Positions 1 through 8,000 of a stretch of DNA of 64,000 nt are shown here, piece after piece. The notes under the pieces are model-generated. The model saw nothing but the letters and a program-made list of their open reading frames with translations. It made no database searches and was not told the origin of the DNA. Within the stretch, counting starts at the first letter, position 1. Each line of letters starts with the position of its first letter. The stretch comes from Flavicella sp965243265. GTDB lineage: Bacteria > Bacteroidota > Bacteroidia > Flavobacteriales > Flavobacteriaceae. The position numbers and the translations under genes are program-made. The DNA lies in the NCBI GenBank assembly GCA_965243265.1, contig CBDEUL010000009.1:36149-100148 (forward strand), given 5' to 3'.

Positions 1-663
1 TAGAAAAATTAATTGCTTTTTAATAAAATCTAGACTTAAAAAACCTTTTCTTGATACATCTGAATTCTGATTTATAGCATCAAGAAATACATTTGCCAAT
101 ATTAGAGGAATTACTAATATAACGGATTTTCTTATCGATAAGCCAACTGCTAATAAAAGTCCTAAAATCCAATACTTTCTACGACTTTCTTCTTTAAATA
201 ATTCTTGAATAATTAAAATAACAAATATTGATAGAAAATAATCATTCGAACTTTGAGAATAAGCCTTTATCTGAAAAGATTTAACAAGAAAAAGAGCTAT
301 TACAAAAAAATTAATTAGGCTACTCTCTGATTTAAACTTTCGTAAGAGATTAACTCCAATTAATATATACAATACTTGAGCTATAAAATTAATTGTAAAG
401 AAACTTGTATTTATATTTTCAGTGAAGGAATAAATTGTTTTAATAACTAAATAGTAAACAACAGTAGTTCCTTCTGCAATAGAATTATATACACCGTTTT
501 CAAGAAACACATGAAAGTTTTTGATATACCCATCATTATGACCTACGGTCATAGAGAAAGGACTATTCCAAAAATAAATTAAAGCAGCCCCTACTAATGC
601 GAAAACAATAAGTGAGCTCCACGCTATTTTCTCAAGTAATTTGAGGTTTATTTTTTGTATCAT
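1..663 (-). CDS. Polytopic membrane protein, probable GT-C glycosyltransferase (3' end outside window)
   Basis: The frame is open from an ATG at 663 to the left edge without a stop, so the first 221 residues are present and the C-terminus is missing. The product is a multi-pass inner-membrane protein. One hydrophobic helix lies near residues 13-32, followed by an extracytoplasmic loop with GHNDG and at least five more hydrophobic stretches, one introduced by SQSSNDYF. This topology, with a polar/acidic motif in the first outer loop, resembles PMT/ArnT-like GT-C enzymes that use polyprenyl-linked sugars. That is inference, and a Wzy-type polymerase is the main alternative. Its start overlaps the stop of the aminotransferase gene as ATGA (660-663), so translation is probably coupled. 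Confidence 0.6.
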   Translation of the reverse strand, partial: MIQKINLKLLEKIAWSSLIVFALVGAALIYFWNSPFSMTVGHNDGYIKNFHVFLENGVYNSIAEGTTVVYYLVIKTIYSFTENINTSFFTINFIAQVLYILIGVNLLRKFKSESSLINFFVIALFLVKSFQIKAYSQSSNDYFLSIFVILIIQELFKEESRRKYWILGLLLAVGLSIRKSVILVIPLILANVFLDAINQNSDVSRKGFLSLDFIKKQLIFL

Positions 664-1754
664 TCAAAAACAGGTTTCACATTCAACTCATAAAACAAAG
701 GCATTCTTACTAAACAATCTGCAAACCTATCACAGTTTACCAATTCCCTCCCATCATGCTTATTTTGATAAAAAGGGCTCTTATGTAAACTTAAATAATG
801 AAAAACAGCATTTATTCCTTTCTTTTTCCACTCATCAATAAAAATAGTTCTTTCTTCAATAGAATTACATGCTAAATAAAACATATGAGCATTATTTGTA
901 GCATAATCTGGAACAACAGGTAATTTAATTTTACCCTTAAACTTCTCTTGTGAGAAATACTCGTAATAAGCATTCCAATGTTCTTTTCTTTTATTCTGGA
1001 TACTTTCTAAGTTTTCTAATTGCGCCCACAAAAAAGCAGAAATTATTTCAGACGGTAAAAAAGAAGACCCTACATCTACCCAACCATATTTATCAACCTC
1101 TCCTCTAAAAAAAGCAGATCTGTTTGTTCCTTTTTCCCAAATAATTTCAGCCCGCTCTATAAATTGTTCATCATTAACCCCTAATAAACCTCCTTCTCCT
1201 GAAATAATATTCTTTGTCTCGTGAAAAGAAAAAGCAGATAAATGTCCTATACTCCCAAGAGCCCTTCCTTTATAGTAAGAATCTATTGCTTGAGCAGCAT
1301 CTTCAACAACATAAATATTGTGTTTTTTAGCAATACTCATAATTGTATCCATCTCACATGCTACCCCTGCATAATGCACCACTACAATCGCTTTCGTTTT
1401 TGATGTTATAAGTCCTTCTATTTTAGTTTCATCAATATTAGGTTGATCTTCTCTTGAATCGGCAAAAACGACCTTAGCTCCTCTTAAAACAAATGCGTTT
1501 GCTGTAGATACAAAAGTATATGAAGGCATAATAACTTCATCTCCTGGCTCAATATTCAACAATATGGAGCACATCTCTAAAGCATCTGTACAAGAAGTTG
1601 TCATTAAAGTCTTTTTAATACCAAATCTTTTTTCAAAAAAGGTTTGACATTTCTGAGTATATTTTCCATTTCCAGAAATTTTACCAGAAGCTACGGCATC
1701 TTCAATGTATTTAGTTTCGTTACCTGTTAAATAAGGTTTATTAAATGGAATCAT
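660..1754 (-). CDS. rffA: dTDP-4-amino-4,6-dideoxygalactose transaminase (RffA/WecE/FcnA type)
   Basis: This PLP-dependent DegT/DnrJ/EryC1/StrS enzyme would transfer an amino group to C4 of dTDP-4-keto-6-deoxyglucose, giving dTDP-Fuc4N. The 364-residue protein closely follows E. coli WecE as I recall it: PSYTFVSTANAFVLRGAK near 77-94, HYAGVACEMDTIM near 127-139, and SFHETKN with the presumed PLP lysine K181. It is about a dozen residues shorter than WecE at the C-terminus, ending just after PLFYEL. The gene lies 2 bp from the ATP-grasp gene and overlaps the downstream membrane-protein gene by 4 bp. The sugar identity (Fuc4N rather than Qui4N) is inferred from WecE likeness. Confidence 0.9.
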   Translation of the reverse strand: MIPFNKPYLTGNETKYIEDAVASGKISGNGKYTQKCQTFFEKRFGIKKTLMTTSCTDALEMCSILLNIEPGDEVIMPSYTFVSTANAFVLRGAKVVFADSREDQPNIDETKIEGLITSKTKAIVVVHYAGVACEMDTIMSIAKKHNIYVVEDAAQAIDSYYKGRALGSIGHLSAFSFHETKNIISGEGGLLGVNDEQFIERAEIIWEKGTNRSAFFRGEVDKYGWVDVGSSFLPSEIISAFLWAQLENLESIQNKRKEHWNAYYEYFSQEKFKGKIKLPVVPDYATNNAHMFYLACNSIEERTIFIDEWKKKGINAVFHYLSLHKSPFYQNKHDGRELVNCDRFADCLVRMPLFYELNVKPVFE

Positions 1755-1756
1755 AA

Positions 1757-2929
1757 TTAACGTATAATTATTTTATAGTTACTCTGTAGCTCTTTAATCT
1801 CCTCTAGTGTATTATCTCTATTTTTAGATTCTATTACAATATGTCCTATTCTGTCTGGTCCTACTTCAAACTTGTTTACTAGATCTCCTTTAGAGTAATC
1901 AATTTTTATTTCATTTACATTATACTTATCAGTCTTAACTTCTAGTTTCTCAAAAACTCCAGTTTTATCAGAAATAAATAACAGTGATGCATTTGGCCTT
2001 TTGGGAACAAAATCAACTTCAATTTTATTACCTAATGAAACATCTAAAATATATTTATAGTAATCAACCTCATAATACAAAGCAACTTGTTCCGCAAGAC
2101 AAGTAGCACCAACTCTAGCACCTACTTCTAACACGTAAACCTCATTGTTTTGTAAAATAAAATCAAAATTCATAGCACAATCATCTAAACCTAAGGATTG
2201 TACCGTAAGTTCTATTTGTTTGCAAACTTCATCATTTATTGAGTTTTCTAATTTATAAGGTACAAAATGACCTATAGGCACATCTGTTTTTCCATGATAG
2301 ACTATATCTCCATGTACCATAGAAAAAGTTACATTTCCATTAATAACAGCTGCCTGCGCACCAAATTCTTCTCCCTTTATAAATTCTTCAACTATGATAT
2401 AATCCTTTTTTGTATAGGAAAAAGAATATTCAAAAGCTTCTTTTAGTTCAGATATACTATCTACCTTAATAATACCTCTACTTCCACTTGTATCCGTCGC
2501 TTTAAACATTAACGGAGTATTTAACTCTTCAAAACATTTCTCCGCATCCTCTAATGTGATTACTTTTCGATATCTAGCAGTCTTAACCCCATATTCTTCA
2601 AAAGCATCTTTCATTAGCAACTTGTCATTGGTCAATATTGCTGCATTGTATCCTATACCTGACAACCCTAAGTTGTCATTTACATAACCTATGGTACCTA
2701 TAGCCACATCTGTACCTGTAGTACAAATTGCATCAATTTTTTCAGTTTTAGATATTTCTAATACTTTTTCTTTATCTGTCGTATCAACATAATATACTTT
2801 ATCCGCGTACTTAAACCCTGGATAATCTCCATCAACACTGACTACAATTGTATAATACCCTTCCTCTTTCGCCTTTTTTATCAAAGGTTCTTGATAAATA
2901 CCTGCCCCCAAAATCAAAACTTTCGTCAT
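1757..2929 (-). CDS. ATP-grasp domain carboxylate-amine ligase
   Basis: This 390-residue protein has an N-terminal Rossmann-like pre-ATP-grasp domain (LILGAGIYQEP near residue 5). An ATP-grasp domain follows, with FKATDTSGSRG (about 142-152), VEEFIKGEEFGAQ (about 177-189), and a metal/nucleotide segment FDF...YVLEVGARVG, in which Gly sits where many family members carry Asn (ExNxR). ATP-grasp enzymes activate a carboxylate as acyl phosphate and join it to an amine. Next to an amino-sugar transaminase, the plausible job is to acylate the new 4-amino group with an amino acid or other acid. This is inference: neither the acid nor the acceptor can be read from sequence. Confidence 0.75.
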   Translation of the reverse strand: MTKVLILGAGIYQEPLIKKAKEEGYYTIVVSVDGDYPGFKYADKVYYVDTTDKEKVLEISKTEKIDAICTTGTDVAIGTIGYVNDNLGLSGIGYNAAILTNDKLLMKDAFEEYGVKTARYRKVITLEDAEKCFEELNTPLMFKATDTSGSRGIIKVDSISELKEAFEYSFSYTKKDYIIVEEFIKGEEFGAQAAVINGNVTFSMVHGDIVYHGKTDVPIGHFVPYKLENSINDEVCKQIELTVQSLGLDDCAMNFDFILQNNEVYVLEVGARVGATCLAEQVALYYEVDYYKYILDVSLGNKIEVDFVPKRPNASLLFISDKTGVFEKLEVKTDKYNVNEIKIDYSKGDLVNKFEVGPDRIGHIVIESKNRDNTLEEIKELQSNYKIIIR

Positions 2930-2942
2930 CTTCTATATCTAC

Positions 2943-3854
2943 TTATTGTAAATTTTTAATTTCTTTTTGATTAGAATCAATTAATAAAACTATCCAACCA
3001 ACTGCTCCTACTAATACTTTGATAAAATACATTAAAAAAGAAATAATAACCGCTGTAGAAGTTGCTACACCGTATAAAGATAGCATCCCAACAAATACAC
3101 CTTCTCTAACTCCTATTCCCCCTAATGATATTGGTAAAACTATAGCAAAATATACCAAAGGCATTATGATCAAAAAATTATAAAACTCTATATCTAAATC
3201 AAAATAGCTAGATAACAGCCATGCTATACTTACATCTCCCATTTGCCCTATAAATGATAAGACTATAATAGGCAAAACTGTAGTATAAGAAATGGTTATT
3301 TTTTTATTTAAAAAAGAAACTAGAAGAGGGATTAATGATATTGTAAATAATAATATTATTAATCTATATTCTTTCAAGAAAGTAAGGTTTAATCCTTCAG
3401 GTGTTTCAAAAAAAACTCCCCCCACAACTAACACCAAAAACAATACATATACTCCTGAAAAACGCTCTACAACAGTTAAACTAGTAGCCTTTTTTAATTT
3501 AACCCCATAAGAGTTCATCATTTTTTTTGTTCGAACCACATCTCCTCCAATCGCTCCTGGTAAAAAAATATTATAAAAAGCTCCTATTAAATAATACTTA
3601 TACAATAAAAAGACATTTGTTTTTCCACAAAATTTAGAACATAAAATATTCCACCTAACAGACATGAAAAAAATAGAGGTAAATGTAATCAAAACACCTA
3701 ATAGTATTTCTATACCAATGTATATATCCATATCTCCTAATACAGATATGTCTACACTAGTAAAAAGAAATATTAAAAAAACAACTGTTACAGTTGCTTT
3801 CAATATTTTATGTAAATTAAAGTATTTCATAAATAATATAAGGCCTACCTTCAT
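2943..3854 (-). CDS. Flippase-like membrane protein (LPG synthase TM-region / UPF0104 family)
   Basis: This 303-residue protein consists mostly of about eight hydrophobic helices. It carries family signatures GAIGGDVVRTK (about 100-110), SLTVVERFSG and LGGIGVREG, typical of the lysylphosphatidylglycerol synthetase transmembrane domain family (UPF0104, also called AglD-like). Members move or modify lipid-linked substrates. The soluble LPG synthase domain is absent, so this is the short form commonly found in polysaccharide clusters. A second in-frame ATG at 3830 (MKYFNLHK) is an equally possible start. Its setting between an ATP-grasp ligase and a glycosyltransferase suggests translocation of a lipid-linked sugar, by inference. 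Confidence 0.8.
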   Translation of the reverse strand: MKVGLILFMKYFNLHKILKATVTVVFLIFLFTSVDISVLGDMDIYIGIEILLGVLITFTSIFFMSVRWNILCSKFCGKTNVFLLYKYYLIGAFYNIFLPGAIGGDVVRTKKMMNSYGVKLKKATSLTVVERFSGVYVLFLVLVVGGVFFETPEGLNLTFLKEYRLIILLFTISLIPLLVSFLNKKITISYTTVLPIIVLSFIGQMGDVSIAWLLSSYFDLDIEFYNFLIIMPLVYFAIVLPISLGGIGVREGVFVGMLSLYGVATSTAVIISFLMYFIKVLVGAVGWIVLLIDSNQKEIKNLQ

Positions 3855-3931
3855 CTTAAAATTAATAACCTATTAGAAAGTAGTATTACTCTCATTTTCT
3901 TAACTCTAATTTTTGAAATAAACGAAAATAT

Positions 3932-4429
3932 CTACCCTTCAACTTTCTTAATTAGTTTAGCGGGAATTCCTCCTACTATTGAAAAATCTGGAACATCTTT
4001 AGTAACAACACTTCCTGCTGCTACTAAAACTCCTTTACCTATTTTAACGTTATTTGTAATCACTACATGAGATCCCAACCATGTTCCTTCCCCTATTTCT
4101 ATTTTCCCAAAATCATATGGACCAAACCTATAAGACTTTTCTTTAAGAGTATGATTTCCTGCTACTATTGAACAAAAAGGACCAATCATAACTTCATCTT
4201 CTAAAAATATATCTCCTCCGCCTAAATAAGAGTTATAACCTATGTATACATTATCTCCGATAGTTATTTTTTTAGGGGAATAAATATTCACCCTTGAACT
4301 AACTTTTAAATTTTTACCACATTTCGTTACAATCTTCTCAACCAGTTTACCTCTCCATCGGATATAAACTCCATTCGCTGGTAACAAATTAAAGAGTCCT
4401 TGAATTATAGAATATAAAAAATAACCCAT
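3932..4429 (-). CDS. Acyltransferase, left-handed beta-helix (hexapeptide) family
   Basis: This 165-residue protein has repeating hexapeptide turns ([IV]-G-x4) from about residue 50 to the C-terminus: ITIGDNVYIG, VMIGPFCSIVAGNH, IEIGEGTWLGSHVVI, VKIGKGVLVAAGSVV, ending with VGGIPAKLI. The layout and the catalytic-type histidine in AGNH are like WcaF, maltose acetyltransferase and other O-acetyltransferases of surface polysaccharides. The donor is probably acetyl-CoA, and the acceptor is unknown. It lies only 3 bp from the ArnC-like gene upstream and 77 bp before the flippase-like gene downstream. Confidence 0.85.
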   Translation of the reverse strand: MGYFLYSIIQGLFNLLPANGVYIRWRGKLVEKIVTKCGKNLKVSSRVNIYSPKKITIGDNVYIGYNSYLGGGDIFLEDEVMIGPFCSIVAGNHTLKEKSYRFGPYDFGKIEIGEGTWLGSHVVITNNVKIGKGVLVAAGSVVTKDVPDFSIVGGIPAKLIKKVEG

Positions 4430-4432
4430 ACA

Positions 4433-5359
4433 CTATTTATTATAATGATTTCTAATCTTATACTTTGGAAAACCATTAACCTCAAATAAAATTCTAATTA
4501 AGTATTCACCAATAATACCTATAGAAAAAAGTGTTAACCCTCCATAAAAATTAATCATTAAAACACTAGAAGTCCATCCCGTAACCCCTATACCCCCGAT
4601 AAAATACCTAACAAGAAAATAAACAGATAATAAAACACTTATAAACATTCCAAAAAGCCCTAAAAAGCTTATCATCTTAAGAGGTATTGAGCTAAAATTA
4701 ATAATATTATCAAAAGTTGTTTTTATCAATTTTAAAGGTGTGTAATTTGATGTTCCGTAGGCTCTCGAATTATGCTGTATTTCCACATTAACTATTCGAT
4801 TGGTTGATTTCAATATCAGCGGACCTATTACAGGAAACATTGTTCTATGAGAAACCAAAGTATCAACAACACATTTTCTAAGAACCCTAAAAGGAGACAT
4901 TACTAAACTTTTAGGCTTTTTAAAAATTTTAGTATTCACAAACCTTATAAATAAACTGCCTATATTTCTAATTTTATTATGTTCTTTCCTTTTAGGTTTA
5001 CCTAAAACCACATCTATATCCTCATTCTTAACAAGATGATTTAACATTTTGGGTATCTCTTCAGGAGGATGTTGCAAATCATCATCCATAGTGACTACAT
5101 AATCACCTGTAGCATGCTCTAAACCACATAGTAAAGATCTAAATTGTCCTACATTAAACATTAAGTCAATTGCTTCTACCTGGTCATACCTCTTAGATAG
5201 TTCTCTTAACACTAACATAGTTCCATCTGGAGAACAATCATTTACAAGAATGATTTGTAATGTATACTGATACTTTTCTTCTAAAACCAACAGCCTACCT
5301 ATAAGTTCTTTTATAGATTTTTCTGATTTATAGCAAGGTATAACAACTGAAATTTTCAT
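4433..5359 (-). CDS. Family 2 glycosyltransferase with C-terminal TM pair, ArnC/GtrB/DPM-like
   Basis: This 308-residue enzyme has an N-terminal GT-A fold: VVIPCYKSE (5-13), LVNDCSPDGT, NVGQFRSLLCGL, and the metal-binding MDDDLQHPPEEIP near 91-103. Two hydrophobic helices follow (about 228-255 and 265-290), with GEYLIRI near the end. The order and motifs match ArnC and GtrB, which load a nucleotide sugar onto undecaprenyl phosphate on the cytoplasmic face. Together with the 4-amino-sugar transaminase and the GT-C-like protein downstream, this suggests a lipid-linked donor route. The start overlaps no other gene and lies 6 bp after aroQ. Confidence 0.85.
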   Translation of the reverse strand: MKISVVIPCYKSEKSIKELIGRLLVLEEKYQYTLQIILVNDCSPDGTMLVLRELSKRYDQVEAIDLMFNVGQFRSLLCGLEHATGDYVVTMDDDLQHPPEEIPKMLNHLVKNEDIDVVLGKPKRKEHNKIRNIGSLFIRFVNTKIFKKPKSLVMSPFRVLRKCVVDTLVSHRTMFPVIGPLILKSTNRIVNVEIQHNSRAYGTSNYTPLKLIKTTFDNIINFSSIPLKMISFLGLFGMFISVLLSVYFLVRYFIGGIGVTGWTSSVLMINFYGGLTLFSIGIIGEYLIRILFEVNGFPKYKIRNHYNK

Positions 5360-5365
5360 AATTAC

Positions 5366-5779
5366 CTATAACAAACTTTCAATTCCTAAATCATAACTCT
5401 TCAAACCAAAACCTAAAATTACACCTTTACAAACTGGTGATAAAAATGATTTATGTCTAAACTCTTCTCGTTGGTGTACGTTAGAAATATGTACTTCCAC
5501 AACAGGAGCATTTATTCCTTTAATAGCATCTGCTATAGCGATAGAAGTATGTGTAAATGCACCAGCATTTAAAACAATTCCATTATAAGAAAAACCAACA
5601 TAGTGAAGTTTATCAATCAATTCACCTTCGTGATTTGATTGAAAATATTCCAATTCAACTTTTGGAAAACGCTTTTTTAATTCTTCTAAATATTCTTCAA
5701 AAGAAACACTACCATAAACATCGGGCTCTCTCTTACCTAAAAGGTTTAAATTTGGGCCATTTATAATTAAAATTTTCAT
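5366..5779 (-). CDS. aroQ: Type II 3-dehydroquinate dehydratase
   Basis: This enzyme dehydrates 3-dehydroquinate to 3-dehydroshikimate in the shikimate pathway. The 137-residue protein begins MKILIINGPNLNLLG and shows the active-site features of the dodecameric type II enzyme: GPNLNLLGKREPDVYG with the catalytic Tyr, FQSNHEG, LNAGAFTHTSIAI, and VHISNVHQREEFRHKS. The ATG at 5779 is chosen because it sits directly before the conserved first strand; an ATG ten codons upstream would add residues not seen in the family. It is divergent from xerD. It is the first gene of the leftward run into the glycan cluster, and this is probably a positional rather than functional link. Confidence 0.95.
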   Translation of the reverse strand: MKILIINGPNLNLLGKREPDVYGSVSFEEYLEELKKRFPKVELEYFQSNHEGELIDKLHYVGFSYNGIVLNAGAFTHTSIAIADAIKGINAPVVEVHISNVHQREEFRHKSFLSPVCKGVILGFGLKSYDLGIESLL

Positions 5780-5806
5780 GACGTTTCCACTTTCTTTAAG
5801 TTTCTG

Positions 5807-5814
5807 CAAAAATA
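5807..5814 (-). promoter_or_regulatory. Possible -7 element for aroQ
   Basis: On the minus strand this reads TATTTTTG, matching the Bacteroidota primary sigma -7 consensus TAnnTTTG, 28 bp before the aroQ ATG. No TTG is found at the usual 18-20 bp upstream, so the match is partial and could be chance in AT-rich DNA. Confidence 0.3.
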
Positions 5815-5936
5815 CTAATGTTCTTTGGAATAATAACTTTCTTTCAATTAAATGTTTTACATTTTCCCTTATTAAATATAGAAATATTAAAAAATCAAAC
5901 TAAAAAAAATACACTATTTTTAACAAATTTTTTTAT

Positions 5937-6833
5937 ATGAAATGGTCTACATCTCTCAATAATTACAAAACCTATCTTAAAATAGAAAGAGGACTTTCTC
6001 AAAACACTATTTTAAGCTATCAAAGAGATGTTCAAAAACTTATAACTTTTTTAGAGGATCATAAAAATTCTATAAGCCCTGAAAAAATTGAAAAAAATAC
6101 GCTTCAAGAATTCATATACCAAACAGCTAAAAAAATAAATTCAAAATCTCAAGCTCGCCTTATATCTGGACTGCGCAACTTTTTTGATTATCTGATTTTT
6201 GAAGGTTTACGAGAAAACAACCCTACGGAGTTAATAGAATCTCCAAAAACAGGTCGAAAACTTCCAGATACCTTATCTTTAAATGAAATTGATTCACTCA
6301 TCAACTCCATTGATCTTAGCCACCCTCAAGGAGAAAGAAACAGAACCATTTTAGAAACACTATATAGTTGTGGTTTACGTGTTACTGAATTGATTACTTT
6401 ACAAATGTCGGATCTTTTTTTTGAAGAAGGATTTATTAGGGTTATTGGAAAGGGTGATAAGCAACGTTTTGTTCCTATTTGTGCAAAAAACCAAAAGTAT
6501 ATAAAAAATTACATAGTTAAAGATCGCTGTCATATAACCCCTCAAAAGGGATATGAAGACACCCTCTTTCTTAACCGCAGAGGAAAACAACTTACCCGAG
6601 TAATGATTTTTACGATTATAAAAAACTTAGCAAACGAAATAGGTTTACACAAAAACATAAGCCCCCATACATTTAGGCACTCATTTGCCACACATCTCCT
6701 TGAACGAGGTGCTGACCTTAGAGCTATACAACAGATGTTAGGGCATGAAAGCATTACAACTACAGAAATCTATATGCATTTAGACAGGTCACATTTAAAA
6801 GAAGTTGTAAACAACTTTCATCCTAGGCGATAA
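5937..6833 (+). CDS. xerD: Site-specific tyrosine recombinase XerD
   Basis: This recombinase resolves chromosome dimers at dif together with XerC. At 298 residues it has the same length as E. coli XerD, and the catalytic residues fall at the same numbers: R148 (GLRVTEL), K172 (GKGDKQ), H244 and R247 (HTFRH), H270 (LGHESI) and nucleophile Y279 (EIYMH). The N-terminal SAM-like core-binding domain covers about 1-100. The gene is divergent from aroQ and meets lpxK tail to tail with no spacer. XerC and XerD are hard to tell apart, but length and residue positions favour XerD. No dif site was recognised here. Confidence 0.93.
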   Translation: MKWSTSLNNYKTYLKIERGLSQNTILSYQRDVQKLITFLEDHKNSISPEKIEKNTLQEFIYQTAKKINSKSQARLISGLRNFFDYLIFEGLRENNPTELIESPKTGRKLPDTLSLNEIDSLINSIDLSHPQGERNRTILETLYSCGLRVTELITLQMSDLFFEEGFIRVIGKGDKQRFVPICAKNQKYIKNYIVKDRCHITPQKGYEDTLFLNRRGKQLTRVMIFTIIKNLANEIGLHKNISPHTFRHSFATHLLERGADLRAIQQMLGHESITTTEIYMHLDRSHLKEVVNNFHPRR

Positions 6834-7877
6834 TTATTTTATATGATCTGCAATCTCCTTGTCAAAAACAGAAGCATTTTTCAAAAAAGATGTTTGTATC
6901 CCTATAGAATAAAGATCATTTAATCGACCATTCAAGCGGGTAAAATCTTTTTCTGTAGTTAGAAAAATTTTCTTTGTACTATTTATTTCAGAAAACGTTT
7001 TTTTGATGTTTACAATATCATTGTCTGTAAAATTATGATGGTCCGGAAAATCTAAATGTTTAAATGATATTTCATTCTTTTCCAAAAAAGTCAATAAGGG
7101 CTTAGGCTTTGCAATTCCTGTAACCAAAATCACCTCATATGAAGCTAATAAAACAAGAGGAATTTCTTCAGACAAAGATTTAACAACATTATCATATGCA
7201 ATCGATGTAAAAAATACTTTTTGACGACTTACAGGAGCTATCTTTTTAACAATTTTTAATTGTTCTTTTTCACCTAAATCTTGAGGACACTTAGTGACAA
7301 TAATTACATCGGCTCTTTTAGCTCCTTCTCTAGTTTCTCGTAAATTTCCTGTAGGTAAAATAAAATCACTCGTATACAACTGTCCGTAAGATGTCAACAA
7401 CACATAAAAACTAGCTTTTACTTTTCTATGCTGGTAAGCATCATCTAACAAAACTAAATCCAAATTAGGCTCCAATTTCAATAATTGTTCTATTCCATTA
7501 ACCCTATTAGCGTCAACAGCTACCTTAATGCTTTTAAATTTTGAAAAAAACTGAAAAGGCTCGTCCCCCAATTCTTCTACTGTAGTAGAATCTGTCGCAC
7601 AAATAAACCCTTCTGATTTACGTTTATAGCCCCTACTTAACACAGCTATTTTATGTCTATCTTTTAACAAACGAACCAAATATTCAATTTGAGGTGTTTT
7701 TCCTGTTCCTCCAACACTTAAATTCCCCACTGCAATAACAGGAATATCAAAAGAACGCTGTTTCAACACTCCCCAATCAAAACACTTATTCCTTAAAGTA
7801 ACAACACTACCATAGATAAATGTCAAAGGAAAAAGAAGATAACGTATTATTTTTACAGCTTTATTACTACTATCCAT
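6834..7877 (-). CDS. lpxK: Tetraacyldisaccharide 4'-kinase
   Basis: LpxK phosphorylates the 4' position of the lipid A disaccharide at the inner membrane. The 347-residue protein has an N-terminal membrane helix (about 8-25), then VIAVGNLSVGGTGKTPQ (near 47-63) with the Walker A P-loop GGTGKT, LSRGYKR, GDEP, a DANRV segment, VLLDDAYQHR, and HHNFTDNDI toward the C-terminus. Length and motif order are normal for Bacteroidota LpxK. It lies tail to tail with xerD and is divergent from the Nif3-like gene. A good promoter lies just upstream (7906-7935). Confidence 0.95.
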   Translation of the reverse strand: MDSSNKAVKIIRYLLFPLTFIYGSVVTLRNKCFDWGVLKQRSFDIPVIAVGNLSVGGTGKTPQIEYLVRLLKDRHKIAVLSRGYKRKSEGFICATDSTTVEELGDEPFQFFSKFKSIKVAVDANRVNGIEQLLKLEPNLDLVLLDDAYQHRKVKASFYVLLTSYGQLYTSDFILPTGNLRETREGAKRADVIIVTKCPQDLGEKEQLKIVKKIAPVSRQKVFFTSIAYDNVVKSLSEEIPLVLLASYEVILVTGIAKPKPLLTFLEKNEISFKHLDFPDHHNFTDNDIVNIKKTFSEINSTKKIFLTTEKDFTRLNGRLNDLYSIGIQTSFLKNASVFDKEIADHIK

Positions 7878-7905
7878 CCTTTATTTGAATATTTTACTCC
7901 AAAAA

Positions 7906-7935
7906 CAAACCTATGAACAATTCTAATACAAACAA
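7906..7935 (-). promoter_or_regulatory. Predicted promoter for lpxK
   Basis: On the minus strand, TTG (7935-7933), 19 bp spacer, then TAGGTTTG (7913-7906). This fits the Bacteroidota consensus TTG-N18-20-TAnnTTTG. The expected transcript start, about 7900, leaves a leader of roughly 23 nt before the ATG at 7877. Confidence 0.5.
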
Positions 7936-8000
7936 AAAAAAGGTTTATATTTCTCTAAATACTTGAGCTTTTTATAAATTTGAATTTCAATAAAATAAAT

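Noticed and set aside
641..841. 66-codon rightward frame overlapping the transaminase end
   Set aside because: It lies inside the transaminase and GT-C genes on the other strand and has no independent features.
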